The notes under the pieces are model-generated. The model did no database searches. It was not told where the DNA came from and worked only from the letters and a program-made list of their open reading frames with translations. Of a DNA stretch of 11,925 nt, positions 1-6,255 are shown one piece after another. The position numbers were made by a program, and so were the translations under genes. Origin of the DNA: Pseudomonadota bacterium (GTDB lineage: Bacteria; Pseudomonadota; Gammaproteobacteria; Burkholderiales; Methylophilaceae); NCBI GenBank assembly GCA_029549705.1, contig JAKPIR010000167.1, positions 1 through 11,925 on the forward strand. Direction: 5' to 3'. Position 1 is the first letter of the stretch, and every line of letters begins with the position of its first letter.

Positions 1-188
1 ACGGCAGTTACGGCGGTAATGCCCGCAACAAGTTCAGGTAGTGAGGTGGCCGTTGCGAGTAGAATCAGCCCGACCCATGATGCCGACATGCCAGTTTTTT
101 CGGCGATGATGTCACCATAACGTGAAAGATAATAGCCCGCATAACCAATGCTCACTAGACAGGTGAAAAGTTTTAGCCAGAGTATCAA
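1..188 (-). CDS. Sodium:calcium antiporter, N-terminal part (partial)
   Basis: The gene is read on the minus strand and runs off the left edge; only about 62 N-terminal residues are visible. They form a hydrophobic first helix, then SRYGDIIAEKTGMSASWVG, then a second helix containing ATATSLPELVAG. That last stretch matches the conserved alpha-repeat signature (TSLPEL) of the CaCA family (YrbG-type Na+/Ca2+ exchangers), inner-membrane proteins that exchange cations across the membrane. The proposed start is a TTG at 186-188 preceded by AAGG about 8 bases upstream. No ATG occurs in frame before an upstream stop; a GTG slightly downstream is the alternative. It lies 142 bases beyond the response regulator stop on the same strand, so co-transcription is possible but not shown. 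Family confidence is good; exact ion specificity cannot be told from this fragment. Confidence 0.8.
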   Translation of the reverse strand, partial: MILWLKLFTCLVSIGYAGYYLSRYGDIIAEKTGMSASWVGLILLATATSLPELVAGITAVTA

Positions 189-244
189 ATGAAGTGCCTT
201 ACAAAAAACAGTTTAAGAAATAGATGTGATACGCTTGTATTTAA

Positions 245-334
245 GTGTATCTGGCGATTGCCACTTTAATGCTTTTTGCAAGCGCGGGTTATGCGGGTGA
301 ACACGTATTTACTGATGGAGAATGCAAGATTTAA
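245..334 (+). pseudogene. Short signal-peptide-like reading frame, possible gene remnant
   Basis: A 29-codon frame starts at a GTG directly after a TAA stop and ends with a TAA that overlaps the stop of the oppositely oriented response regulator. It encodes a hydrophobic core ending LMLFASAGYA, an AxA-like signal peptidase site, then GEHVFTDGECKI. That is what the first 30 residues of an exported protein look like. There is no ribosome binding site and no room for a mature domain, so it is more likely a decayed or truncated gene than a working one. A functional micropeptide or chance cannot be excluded. Confidence 0.3.
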
Positions 335-948
335 CTTGTCAAACCACCTTCATGCACAATGCGCGCAAGGTCTAGCAAATTGGTTGCGCCCGTTTTATGC
401 ATAATTTTAGATTTGTGAATCTCTACCGTACGATGGCTAATGCCTAATTCACGGGCAATATGCTTATTGGTGTGACCTTGCACGGCGAGTAGCATCACAT
501 CACGCTCTCTGTCGGTAAGTTCGGCCAGTCGCGACAAAGCTTCTAAATGATGTGAGTTTTCTGACAAGACCAGCTCAGACTTTTGTATTGCCGCCTTTAC
601 TGAAGATAAAAGCTTTTCGCGCGTAACAGGTTTGGTTAGAAAGTCTACTGCGCCTGCTTTCATGACCTGCACGCTCATCGGTATATCACCATGGCCGGTG
701 AGAAAAATGACGGGTAATAAAATATGGCGTGCCAACATTGCTTTGTGCAAATCCAGGCCACTCATGCCTGGCATGCGAATATCAATAATGGCGCAGCCGC
801 GGCATTCTGGCTGATACTGGCTTAAAAATGCTTCAGCGCTATCATAAGTTTGTACAGCAACATTGTCCAAATCAATCATTAGAGACAGCGCGTCCCGAAT
901 CGCGGGGTCATCATCCACAATAAAAATCGTCGTGCTGTTGGCGTTCAT
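331..948 (-). CDS. FixJ-family two-component response regulator (REC + LuxR HTH)
   Basis: The product is a 205-residue cytoplasmic transcription regulator. The receiver domain spans about residues 7-120, with acidic pocket D12/D13/D14, phosphoacceptor D56 (in IIDIRMPGMSG), T84 (FLTGHGD) and K106 (LTKP). The FLTGHGDIPMSV stretch is typical of the FixJ/TodT/StyR group. A LuxR/GerE helix-turn-helix follows at about 143-199 (LTDRERDVM, then HRTVEIHKSKIMHKTG). The chosen start is the ATG at 946-948. The frame stays open for 42 codons further upstream, but that extension overlaps the kinase gene and resembles no domain, so it is rejected. The gene lies 52 bases downstream of the two-PAS kinase, its likely phosphodonor. 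Its targets are unknown; the divergent control region and the plus-strand stress genes are plausible by position. Confidence 0.92.
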   Translation of the reverse strand: MNANSTTIFIVDDDPAIRDALSLMIDLDNVAVQTYDSAEAFLSQYQPECRGCAIIDIRMPGMSGLDLHKAMLARHILLPVIFLTGHGDIPMSVQVMKAGAVDFLTKPVTREKLLSSVKAAIQKSELVLSENSHHLEALSRLAELTDRERDVMLLAVQGHTNKHIARELGISHRTVEIHKSKIMHKTGATNLLDLARIVHEGGLTS

Positions 949-1000
949 AGGATTGTATTTTCCGAGTGTTTTAAAAGTTAATGAACCGATATTGTATATT

Positions 1001-2497
1001 TTATGGTGCAAAAGGTAATGTAAAGTGAAAAACAGCGCCAGATTCCACGTTAGGTTCCAGCCATAGCTGTCCACCGTTCGATTCTACTAAAGCACGGCTA
1101 ATCGCCAAGCCCATTCCGATTCCTGTAGGTTTGGTTGTAAAAAAAGGCTCGAATATTCGTTTCACTGCCTCAGGTGGAATGCCGGGCCCGCTATCCTGCA
1201 CTGATACATGCCCCATATTCAGGTTTTGATTCGTACGCACCGTGACAGTAATGGTTGCGTTGTTAGCGCCAATGCTACGCATGGCTTCCACGGCATTGCG
1301 AATTAAATTCACCAGTACTTTTTGTATTTGGATGCGATTGGCTAATACCTGAGGCAAGTTTTGCTCTAAATCGAGTGCGGGCTGAAACTCTTTATAACCG
1401 TCAGACCTTGCAATATTTAGCGCATCTTTCACAAGCGCATTTAAATCAAAGGGCGCAACCACAATGTTGCCGGCCTGCAAAAAGGCAAGTAATTCATGCA
1501 GGCTGGTTCCTGCACGCTGCGCTTGGGCAACACAACCCTCAAGCGCTCGTTTTAGTTTATCCGTGCTGAAGTTAGCATCACTGAGCGCATGTAAGGCAAC
1601 TTCACTGTAGGCTGAAATGGCAGCCAAGGGTTGATTCAGCTCGTGTGCGATTGCTGAGGCTGTTCTTGCTGCGACTTGTTGTTTAAATATAGATTCGGTT
1701 TCTGAGCGCTGCTCTTGCAGTTTAGTTTCAAGCCTTTTACGTTCAGTTATGTCTTGCGCAATGCCAACCAACCTCGAGGCATGATTATCCTCAAAGTGCA
1801 TGCGTCCCGTAGTGGCAATCCAATGTTCTGTGCCATCTTTTGCGTTAATGATGCGAAATTCTGCGTTGTATTCACCCGTGCCAGTGGGGTCGGTCGCTAA
1901 AATTAAAGCGGTTTGTCTGGCTTCACGGTCTTCTGGGTGAATTGCTTCGATAAATTTCTCGTATGAAATAGTAGCGTCTGAATCTCCACCCCACAGTTCG
2001 CGCATGCGTTCATCCCAATGCACGATATTCTGCTTGGCATCAAAATCAAAAACACCTAATCCGGCAGAGCGCCTCGCCAACTGTAAGCGCTCCTCGCTGA
2101 TTCTTAGCGCCTCTTCAGCTTCACGGCGATGACCAGCCACATAAAAAGTGGTGAGTGCATAAATTTGGTCTTTGATATAAACGGGGCTTAAACTAATATC
2201 CACGGCAATTTTTTTGCCAGAAGCCGTCAAAGCAAAAAGCGCACTACCCTTGCCCATGGCGCGCTTTTCGGGATTGTTGAAATAAGATTGTCGCTGATGT
2301 TGATGATGATTGCGGTAACTGACAGGAATAAGCGCTTCGACCGCAAGGCCGCACATTGCCTCGGCAGAATACTCAAGTAGCGTTAGCGCCGATGGGTTGG
2401 CTTGGACGATAACGCCAGCATTATCAACCAATAGCATCGCATCTGCAGCGGCGCTGAAAATCGTTTCAAAACTCAAATGTTTGATTAAACTTTTCAA
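1001..2497 (-). CDS. Soluble two-PAS sensor histidine kinase (FixL/NodV-like)
   Basis: This 498-residue kinase has no predicted membrane helix and should sense a cytoplasmic signal. PAS 1 covers about residues 9-120 and PAS 2 about 134-255, the latter with a PAC-like end at GIAQDITERKR. The H-box follows (SAIAHELNQPLAAI, phosphorylated H285), then the N-box (NLIRNAVEA, 397-405), G1 (DSGPGI, 435-440), F-box (IFEPFFTTK) and G2 (GIGMGLAISR). PAS 1 carries the SYRNHH...MGKGSALF pattern, which resembles the FixL heme-PAS neighbourhood but is also common in non-heme PAS domains. The start is a TTG at 2495-2497 without an obvious Shine-Dalgarno sequence, so the N terminus is uncertain by a few residues. 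It is the first gene of a minus-strand operon with the FixJ-type regulator and is transcribed away from the plus-strand stress genes. Confidence 0.92.
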   Translation of the reverse strand: MKSLIKHLSFETIFSAAADAMLLVDNAGVIVQANPSALTLLEYSAEAMCGLAVEALIPVSYRNHHQHQRQSYFNNPEKRAMGKGSALFALTASGKKIAVDISLSPVYIKDQIYALTTFYVAGHRREAEEALRISEERLQLARRSAGLGVFDFDAKQNIVHWDERMRELWGGDSDATISYEKFIEAIHPEDREARQTALILATDPTGTGEYNAEFRIINAKDGTEHWIATTGRMHFEDNHASRLVGIAQDITERKRLETKLQEQRSETESIFKQQVAARTASAIAHELNQPLAAISAYSEVALHALSDANFSTDKLKRALEGCVAQAQRAGTSLHELLAFLQAGNIVVAPFDLNALVKDALNIARSDGYKEFQPALDLEQNLPQVLANRIQIQKVLVNLIRNAVEAMRSIGANNATITVTVRTNQNLNMGHVSVQDSGPGIPPEAVKRIFEPFFTTKPTGIGMGLAISRALVESNGGQLWLEPNVESGAVFHFTLPFAP

Positions 2498-2608
2498 TGT
2501 ATTGTGGCTTAAATGGTCGGGTTGGCTTGAGCTAGGCAGTCAAAGGCAGTCTAGTAAAAAAGTCTATTGATGTCCATTCATTACAAGTGCATTCTGCAAC
2601 TTTTCATA

Positions 2609-2624
2609 TAAGGGCTTACCCTTA
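2609..2624. promoter_or_regulatory. Candidate operator: perfect TAAGGG-N4-CCCTTA palindrome
   Basis: A perfect inverted repeat of two 6-base arms separated by CTTA lies between the divergent kinase and DUF2934 genes. It overlaps TATAAG (2607-2612), which matches a sigma70 -10 element at five of six positions but has no good -35 at normal spacing. Dyad sites of this size suit a dimeric LuxR-type regulator such as the adjacent FixJ-like protein. That link is by position only. Confidence 0.4.
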
Positions 2625-2647
2625 CGTGCTAGCCCGAATTTACGCAG

Positions 2648-2749
2648 CTAGATTAGTCCAGTACATTGCACATGTCGATGGTGCTTAACCTGCAACGGCT
2701 AGTTGCACTAATCCCCCTAGATGAGTGCCATCGACATTTTTTGGTTAAG
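2648..2749 (+). ncRNA. Structured leader RNA or small RNA with terminator-like hairpin
   Basis: Positions 2672-2687 pair with 2722-2737 over 16 bp without a bulge (three G-U pairs; the outer 10 bp are perfect), and six T residues follow (2737-2742). Inside the loop, TGCAAC (2691-2696) pairs with GTTGCA (2702-2707). Two other helices compete with the main stem: GATTAGT (2651-2657) with ACTAATC (2707-2713), and CTTAACC (2684-2690) with GGTTAAG (2743-2749). The AAGGAG ribosome binding site of the next gene lies 10 bases after the T run. This fits an attenuator or riboswitch-like leader, or a separate small RNA ending here. No known riboswitch class is recognised. Confidence 0.45.
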
Positions 2750-2765
2750 GCTAAGGAGAAACGTG

Positions 2766-3011
2766 ATGCAACTTTCAAAAGTTACACAGTTTAGCGCAAA
2801 GAATCCTATCCCTGTGTATGGAGTTGAAGCCAAAGAAAAAAAACAAACAAAAGCTAAATCTGTAAGTAGAAAAACAGAGAAGACGCTCGATGGTCAAGAT
2901 GTGAATAATCGTGTGGCGATGTGTGCTTATTTTAAGGCGGAGTCGCGGGGGTTTGAGCCCGGCCATGAATTGGAAGATTGGCTGGCAGCAGAGGCCGAGG
3001 TGGGGAGATGA
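2766..3011 (+). CDS. DUF2934 domain protein
   Basis: This is an 81-residue soluble protein. The first 47 residues are polar and Lys/Ser-rich, probably disordered. Residues 48-78 carry the DUF2934 signature: AYFKAESRGFEPGHELEDWL followed by AAEAEV, matching the family pattern of an AY..., a G(H) turn, then a DW.xAE helix. DUF2934 proteins are short, widespread in proteobacteria and of unknown function; they often sit with stress genes. The ATG at 2766 is chosen because AAGGAG lies 7 bases upstream; the frame is open further upstream but runs into the terminator-like hairpin. Its stop overlaps the next start as ATGA, so the two are translationally coupled. A Cys (C53) in the helix is the only cysteine. 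Confidence 0.82.
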   Translation: MQLSKVTQFSAKNPIPVYGVEAKEKKQTKAKSVSRKTEKTLDGQDVNNRVAMCAYFKAESRGFEPGHELEDWLAAEAEVGR

Positions 3012-3439
3012 GATCCGCGCAGGTGGCACCGCCTCAAGGCCAACTTAGACATCGTAGTGCTTTTCTGACTGAAAGTACTAAGACAGCATCTCTATGCCCC
3101 AGTGAACAGAGAACGGCCGTGCTGACGTTAGATGAAAATGGCACTATTTTTGACTGCAATCAGGCGGCTGCAAAACTGATTGATTGCGTGCCGAGTCGGC
3201 TTAAGTGGAAGCATATTTCGAAAGTGATTCCTGAGTTTGCAGAAACGGCCTTGGTGCAAGGCGGAATTGTTAATCCGAATTTACGATTCTTATCGCATAT
3301 CGGCTATCAATTTGAGTTGGTGGGTTTGAATGGGGTGCATATCGCTTGCGCACTATTTTTTAATGAAGTGGAAGATTTAGGCAGACATTGTTTAAGAATG
3401 ATTATTCGACCTGTCGCCGAAGATAGCCAATTTGCATAA
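3008..3439 (+). CDS. Small stand-alone PAS-domain protein
   Basis: This 143-residue protein consists of a polar N-terminal tail (about 35 residues) and one PAS-like domain. RTAVLTLDENGTIFDCNQAA (about residues 35-54) is the usual PAS entry strand and helix. FELVGLNGVHIACALFF and HCLRMIIRPV provide the closing beta strands. No kinase, cyclase, EAL/GGDEF or HTH output domain is present, so it probably acts as a sensor module or interaction partner for another protein. The start at 3008 overlaps the DUF2934 stop (ATGA) and follows GAGG-type purines. An in-frame ATG ten codons earlier lies inside DUF2934 and is less likely. The nearby two-PAS kinase is one candidate partner; nothing in the sequence proves contact. 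Confidence 0.75.
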   Translation: MRSAQVAPPQGQLRHRSAFLTESTKTASLCPSEQRTAVLTLDENGTIFDCNQAAAKLIDCVPSRLKWKHISKVIPEFAETALVQGGIVNPNLRFLSHIGYQFELVGLNGVHIACALFFNEVEDLGRHCLRMIIRPVAEDSQFA

Positions 3440-3457
3440 CGTTACATAGAGGAAAAA

Positions 3458-3934
3458 ATGATTCATTTAAATAGAACGCGCTTTATTGTTACGACAGCAG
3501 TGTTGTGTAGTTTCGTGTTGCCGCTGTATGCAGGTGCTTCTGCCTTAATGCCAGCGCAAGAGCAGAATGAAAGTGGCGTAGCCTATATTACAGGCGGCAT
3601 TGCTGAAGAAGCAGAGATGATGCGAGGCATCGCTAAGAACTACACGTTGGAAATGGCGTTTGTACAGAAACTTAAACAACAAGAAGAGTTTATTTCTGAA
3701 GTGGCCGTTAAGATAATCAATGCCAAAAAAGACGTTGTGCTAGATGCTGTGACCAAAGGCCCTTATTTATATGCAAATGTGCCGTCAGGGCGTTACACTG
3801 TTGTAGCTGAGTTTAATGGCGTAGAAAAACGCCAACACATTGTGGTCAATGCGAAGAAGCATCAAAAAATAGTATTTTGGTGGCCAATTACAGAGCCACC
3901 ACAGCAGGAAGATAGTGCAGTGCCGATTGAGTGA
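3458..3934 (+). CDS. Exported carboxypeptidase-regulatory-like domain protein
   Basis: The 158-residue product starts with a signal peptide: basic start MIHLNRTR, hydrophobic core FIVTTAVLCSFVLPLYA, likely cleavage after AGASA near residue 29. The mature part begins with an acidic linker and YITGGIAEEAEMMRGIA. It then shows a beta-sandwich resembling the CarboxypepD_reg fold at about residues 60-140 (VAVKIINAKKDVVLDAVTKG, then GPYLYANVPSGRYTVVAEFNG). Such domains act as periplasmic binding or scaffold modules; there are no peptidase residues. The C-terminal tail is Pro/Glu-rich. AGAGGAAAAA precedes the ATG. Similar lone exported proteins seem common in betaproteobacteria, but no function is known. 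It lies 18 bases after the PAS gene and is probably in the same operon. Confidence 0.7.
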   Translation: MIHLNRTRFIVTTAVLCSFVLPLYAGASALMPAQEQNESGVAYITGGIAEEAEMMRGIAKNYTLEMAFVQKLKQQEEFISEVAVKIINAKKDVVLDAVTKGPYLYANVPSGRYTVVAEFNGVEKRQHIVVNAKKHQKIVFWWPITEPPQQEDSAVPIE

Positions 3935-3991
3935 AAACACTTGAGATATAACTAAACTGAATAAAAGAAAATTAACAAAAGGAGAATAAAA

Positions 3992-4306
3992 ATGGATTTA
4001 TCTAATAAAAATGCAAGCAAAGACCAATTGGTGAGTGACTTTAAGGTGGTGGTAGCGGACGCAGAGGCTTTATTGAAAGCCACTGCCAGCCAAGGCGGTG
4101 AAAAAGTGGCAGAAGTACGTGCGAAAGCAGAAAAGTCACTCCAGGCTGCAAAAGTGGCTTTAGCTGAAGCGCAATCTGTGGTGGTTGAAAAATCAAAAGA
4201 AGCAGCGAAAGCCACGGATGTTTATGTGCATGACCATCCATGGAAATCAATTGGGTTTGCAGCCAGTGTTGGCTTGGTGGTGGGTCTACTCATTGGTCGT
4301 AAATAG
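3992..4306 (+). CDS. DUF883 / ElaB-YqjD-like membrane-anchored protein
   Basis: This 104-residue protein has a long Ala/Lys/Glu-rich amphipathic helix (about residues 8-78), then the family hallmark DVYVHDHPWKSIGFAA, and one C-terminal transmembrane helix ending GLLIGRK. This is the layout of the DUF883 family (ElaB/YqjD/YgaM in E. coli). These are tail-anchored inner-membrane proteins whose soluble part is reported to bind ribosomes in stationary phase. AAAGGAG precedes the ATG with good spacing. The next two genes are YqjE-like and YqjK-like, so the order matches E. coli yqjD-yqjE-yqjK, which supports the assignment. Family membership is confident; ribosome binding here is by analogy. Confidence 0.9.
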   Translation: MDLSNKNASKDQLVSDFKVVVADAEALLKATASQGGEKVAEVRAKAEKSLQAAKVALAEAQSVVVEKSKEAAKATDVYVHDHPWKSIGFAASVGLVVGLLIGRK

Positions 4307-4329
4307 TTAAACTGCTGACGAGGCTGACA

Positions 4330-4710
4330 ATGGCTGAAGACAGCAGGGGTTTGTTTGACTCGCTGACCGCGTTTGCAAGTACTTTAGTCAGTATTGCACA
4401 CACGCGGTTGGCACTCTTATCGAACGATTTAGAAGAAGATCGCGCCCGATTATTTTCATTGGTGTTGCTCTATGTTGCTGCGATGTTTTTTCTGGTAGTA
4501 GGCGTAGTGCTCGCCATTATTTTGGTGGTCTATATCTTGTGGGAAAGCCACAGATTGTTAGCGCTCTCTTCTTTAGCCGGCCTATTTTTGCTGTTAGGTG
4601 CGGGCCTTTGCGTCGCTGCAATGCGAAAATCCAAAGCGAAACCAAAATTATTTTCATCGAGTTTATCTGAGTTGATTAAAGATAAAGATAGGCTGGATGC
4701 ACATGAGTGA
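4330..4710 (+). CDS. Phage holin superfamily protein, YqjE-like
   Basis: The 126-residue protein contains two long transmembrane helices: about residues 43-68 (LFSLVLLYVAAMFFLVVGVV and following) and about 77-98 (ALSSLAGLFLLLGAGLCVAA). A charged N-terminal helix with LLSNDLEEDRARL and a Lys-rich cytoplasmic tail flank them. This is the architecture of YqjE/holin_3_6 proteins. Despite the name they are chromosomal membrane proteins with no known lysis role. The gene starts 23 bases after the DUF883 gene and overlaps the YqjK-like gene, so the three are likely made together. No prophage genes are nearby, so the holin label should not be read as phage origin. Confidence 0.85.
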   Translation: MAEDSRGLFDSLTAFASTLVSIAHTRLALLSNDLEEDRARLFSLVLLYVAAMFFLVVGVVLAIILVVYILWESHRLLALSSLAGLFLLLGAGLCVAAMRKSKAKPKLFSSSLSELIKDKDRLDAHE

Positions 4711-4993
4711 TAAGCTTAAAAGATTGGCCGACAGGCGCGAGCGCTTACTACGTGACTCTGCTTTGCAGCGTGAACAACTCACCAGCGCTGTCAATGGATT
4801 ACGTGCGCCGCTGGCTTTGGCAGATCAAGGGTTCGCGTTGATTGGCTTTTTTAAGAAGCATCCGATATTACTTGCAAGTGGTAGCGCACTGATGCTAAAG
4901 GTGTTGCGCCCAAGTCGGCTGGGCAAGTGGTTTAGTCGCGGATTATTTGCCTGGCAGATGGTGCGTAAGTTGCATTCTAAGTTTCTGACTTAG
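4703..4993 (+). CDS. YqjK-like protein
   Basis: The product is about 96 residues, highly basic, and begins MSDKLKRLADRRERLLRDSA, which matches the YqjK N-terminal pattern of an Arg-rich helix. A short hydrophobic stretch (HPILLASGSALMLKVL) lies near residues 52-67, followed by a basic Trp/Phe-containing tail. Two ATGs, at 4697 and 4703, are in frame. The second is preferred because it gives the usual MSDK start, although the Shine-Dalgarno evidence is weak for both. The start overlaps the YqjE-like stop, implying translational coupling. Function is unknown; the conserved neighbourhood with DUF883 and YqjE proteins is the main clue. Confidence 0.75.
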   Translation: MSDKLKRLADRRERLLRDSALQREQLTSAVNGLRAPLALADQGFALIGFFKKHPILLASGSALMLKVLRPSRLGKWFSRGLFAWQMVRKLHSKFLT

Positions 4994-5004
4994 GAGAAAA
5001 GCAA

Positions 5005-5571
5005 TTGGATATTGCGCCATCTGGTCATCGAACTTGCTTATATCAGACTGAGCAATTAGAGTCTGTGCTCGATCAAATGGCTTGGCAGGCTGCAGGGTTT
5101 TTAGCAACAAAAGAGCGTGTCATGATTGTTGGCATTTTACGGCGCGGTGCGCCTTTAGCTGAAATGCTACATGAAAGACTGTTGCGAAAATGTGATTTAG
5201 CGCATGCTGAATTGATGCACCTGAAAATTAAGCGCTACGCGGATGATTTGACGTTACTTCATCCAGAAACCCAACTCACTGAAAGCCCGTTGCAGGCAAC
5301 ATTGAATCTCGAACACACTACGGTGCTGGTGGTCGATTATGTCATGTATCACGGGCATTCTATGTTACGTGCAGTGGAATACCTGGCTAGAAAGCAGGCG
5401 CTGGAAATTAGAACTGCGGTGCTGGTTGACCGCGGTGCGAATAAGTTGCCAGTGCGGGTGGATATCACGGGCGTGAGACTTGATGTAGCACCGTCAGATA
5501 TTATTGAGTGTAATGTCCCGCCATATGAGGCAAGTTTTAAAATTGACTTGCTGAAACCCACTGAAAACTAG
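5005..5571 (+). CDS. PyrR-like phosphoribosyltransferase-fold protein with altered PRPP loop
   Basis: This 188-residue protein has the type I phosphoribosyltransferase fold. The pyrophosphate-loop region is VGILRRGAPLAEML (42-55). The strand VLVVDYVMYHGHSML (107-121) sits where the family has VLVDDVLxTGRT. VLVDRGANKLPVRVD (139-153) is PyrR-like. The second acidic residue of the PRPP motif is Y112 instead of Asp, and the TG of the loop reads HG, so PRPP binding or catalysis may be reduced or lost. The start is a TTG at 5005 with AGGAG 8 bases upstream and only 11 bases after the previous stop. No pyrimidine genes lie nearby, so a PyrR attenuator role is unlikely. It precedes a second PRTase-fold gene by 11 bases and may work with it. 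Confidence 0.8.
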   Translation: MDIAPSGHRTCLYQTEQLESVLDQMAWQAAGFLATKERVMIVGILRRGAPLAEMLHERLLRKCDLAHAELMHLKIKRYADDLTLLHPETQLTESPLQATLNLEHTTVLVVDYVMYHGHSMLRAVEYLARKQALEIRTAVLVDRGANKLPVRVDITGVRLDVAPSDIIECNVPPYEASFKIDLLKPTEN

Positions 5572-5582
5572 GTGTGCAGTAC

Positions 5583-6212
5583 ATGTTTTACGACCGCGAA
5601 GATGCTGCCCGTCAATTAGCAAAAAAAATAGAACATTTGCGTGGCAAAAATCCACTCGTTTTAGCAATTCCCCGAGGCGCTGTCAGCATGGCGAAAATCA
5701 TCGCCGATAAACTCAGTGGCGACTACGATGTTGTGTTGGTGCGTAAGTTGCGCGCGCCCTACCAGCCAGAATTAGCCATTGGTTCAGTAGATGAAAGTGG
5801 TTGGACTTATATAGCTGATTATGCAACATCTATAGGCGCTGATAGTGCGTATATAGAGAGTGAAAAAGCGCTACAACTGCGTACGATTCAACAACGCCGA
5901 GCGCTATATACGCCAATACGCGCGCCTCTGGCGGTGGATGGACGTATGGTTGTGGTGGTGGATGATGGTTTAGCCACAGGCGCCAGCATGATTGCCGCGC
6001 TGCATAGCCTGAACAACAAAAATCCAGCGCGGCTGATTTGCGCTGTACCTGTGTCGCCGCCGGCTACTTTAGATAAAATCACCCAATTAGCAGATGAAGT
6101 CGTGTGTTTGGAGTCACCAGATGATTTTCAGGCGGTGGGCCAGTTTTACCTGAATTTTCCACAAGTAGAAGACGATGAAGTGATTGAGATTTTGAAGGCA
6201 CCTGCAGAGTAG
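5583..6212 (+). CDS. Phosphoribosyltransferase family protein (COG1926 type)
   Basis: This 209-residue protein has an intact PRTase core. It starts FYDREDAARQLA, then AIPRGAVSMAKIIA (28-41), VVLVRKLRAPYQPELAIGSV (50-69) and a canonical PRPP loop VVVVDDGLATGASM (123-136, D127/D128). It ends with VGQFYLNF and an acidic DDEVIEIL. The pattern matches the stand-alone PRTases often found near stress and dienelactone-hydrolase-like genes; the substrate base is unknown. ATG 5583 is preferred over an in-frame GTG at 5574 because MFYDRE matches the family start and AGG lies at suitable distance. It follows the degenerate PRTase by 11 bases. It probably transfers a phosphoribosyl group, but this is not provable from sequence. 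Confidence 0.87.
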   Translation: MFYDREDAARQLAKKIEHLRGKNPLVLAIPRGAVSMAKIIADKLSGDYDVVLVRKLRAPYQPELAIGSVDESGWTYIADYATSIGADSAYIESEKALQLRTIQQRRALYTPIRAPLAVDGRMVVVVDDGLATGASMIAALHSLNNKNPARLICAVPVSPPATLDKITQLADEVVCLESPDDFQAVGQFYLNFPQVEDDEVIEILKAPAE

Positions 6213-6255
6213 TTCTGCGAGGTTTCATAGATGAAGTGGTTGAAAAGGTGGAATG

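Noticed and set aside
949..1074. N-terminal extension of the FixJ-type regulator by 42 codons
   Set aside because: The extension overlaps the kinase 3' end and encodes no family sequence; the receiver domain begins just after the ATG at 948.
2498..2600. Sigma54 or full sigma70 promoter for the kinase
   Set aside because: No GG-N10-GC site of the sigma54 type and no pair of -35/-10 hexamers at 16-18 bases stood out on either strand.
4330..4710. Prophage remnant suggested by the holin-family protein
   Set aside because: No other phage gene is present, and the yqjD-E-K order marks it as an ordinary chromosomal membrane protein.
5005..5571. PyrR, the pyrimidine attenuation regulator
   Set aside because: The fold is related, but the PRPP motif is altered and there is no pyr operon or pyr leader near it.
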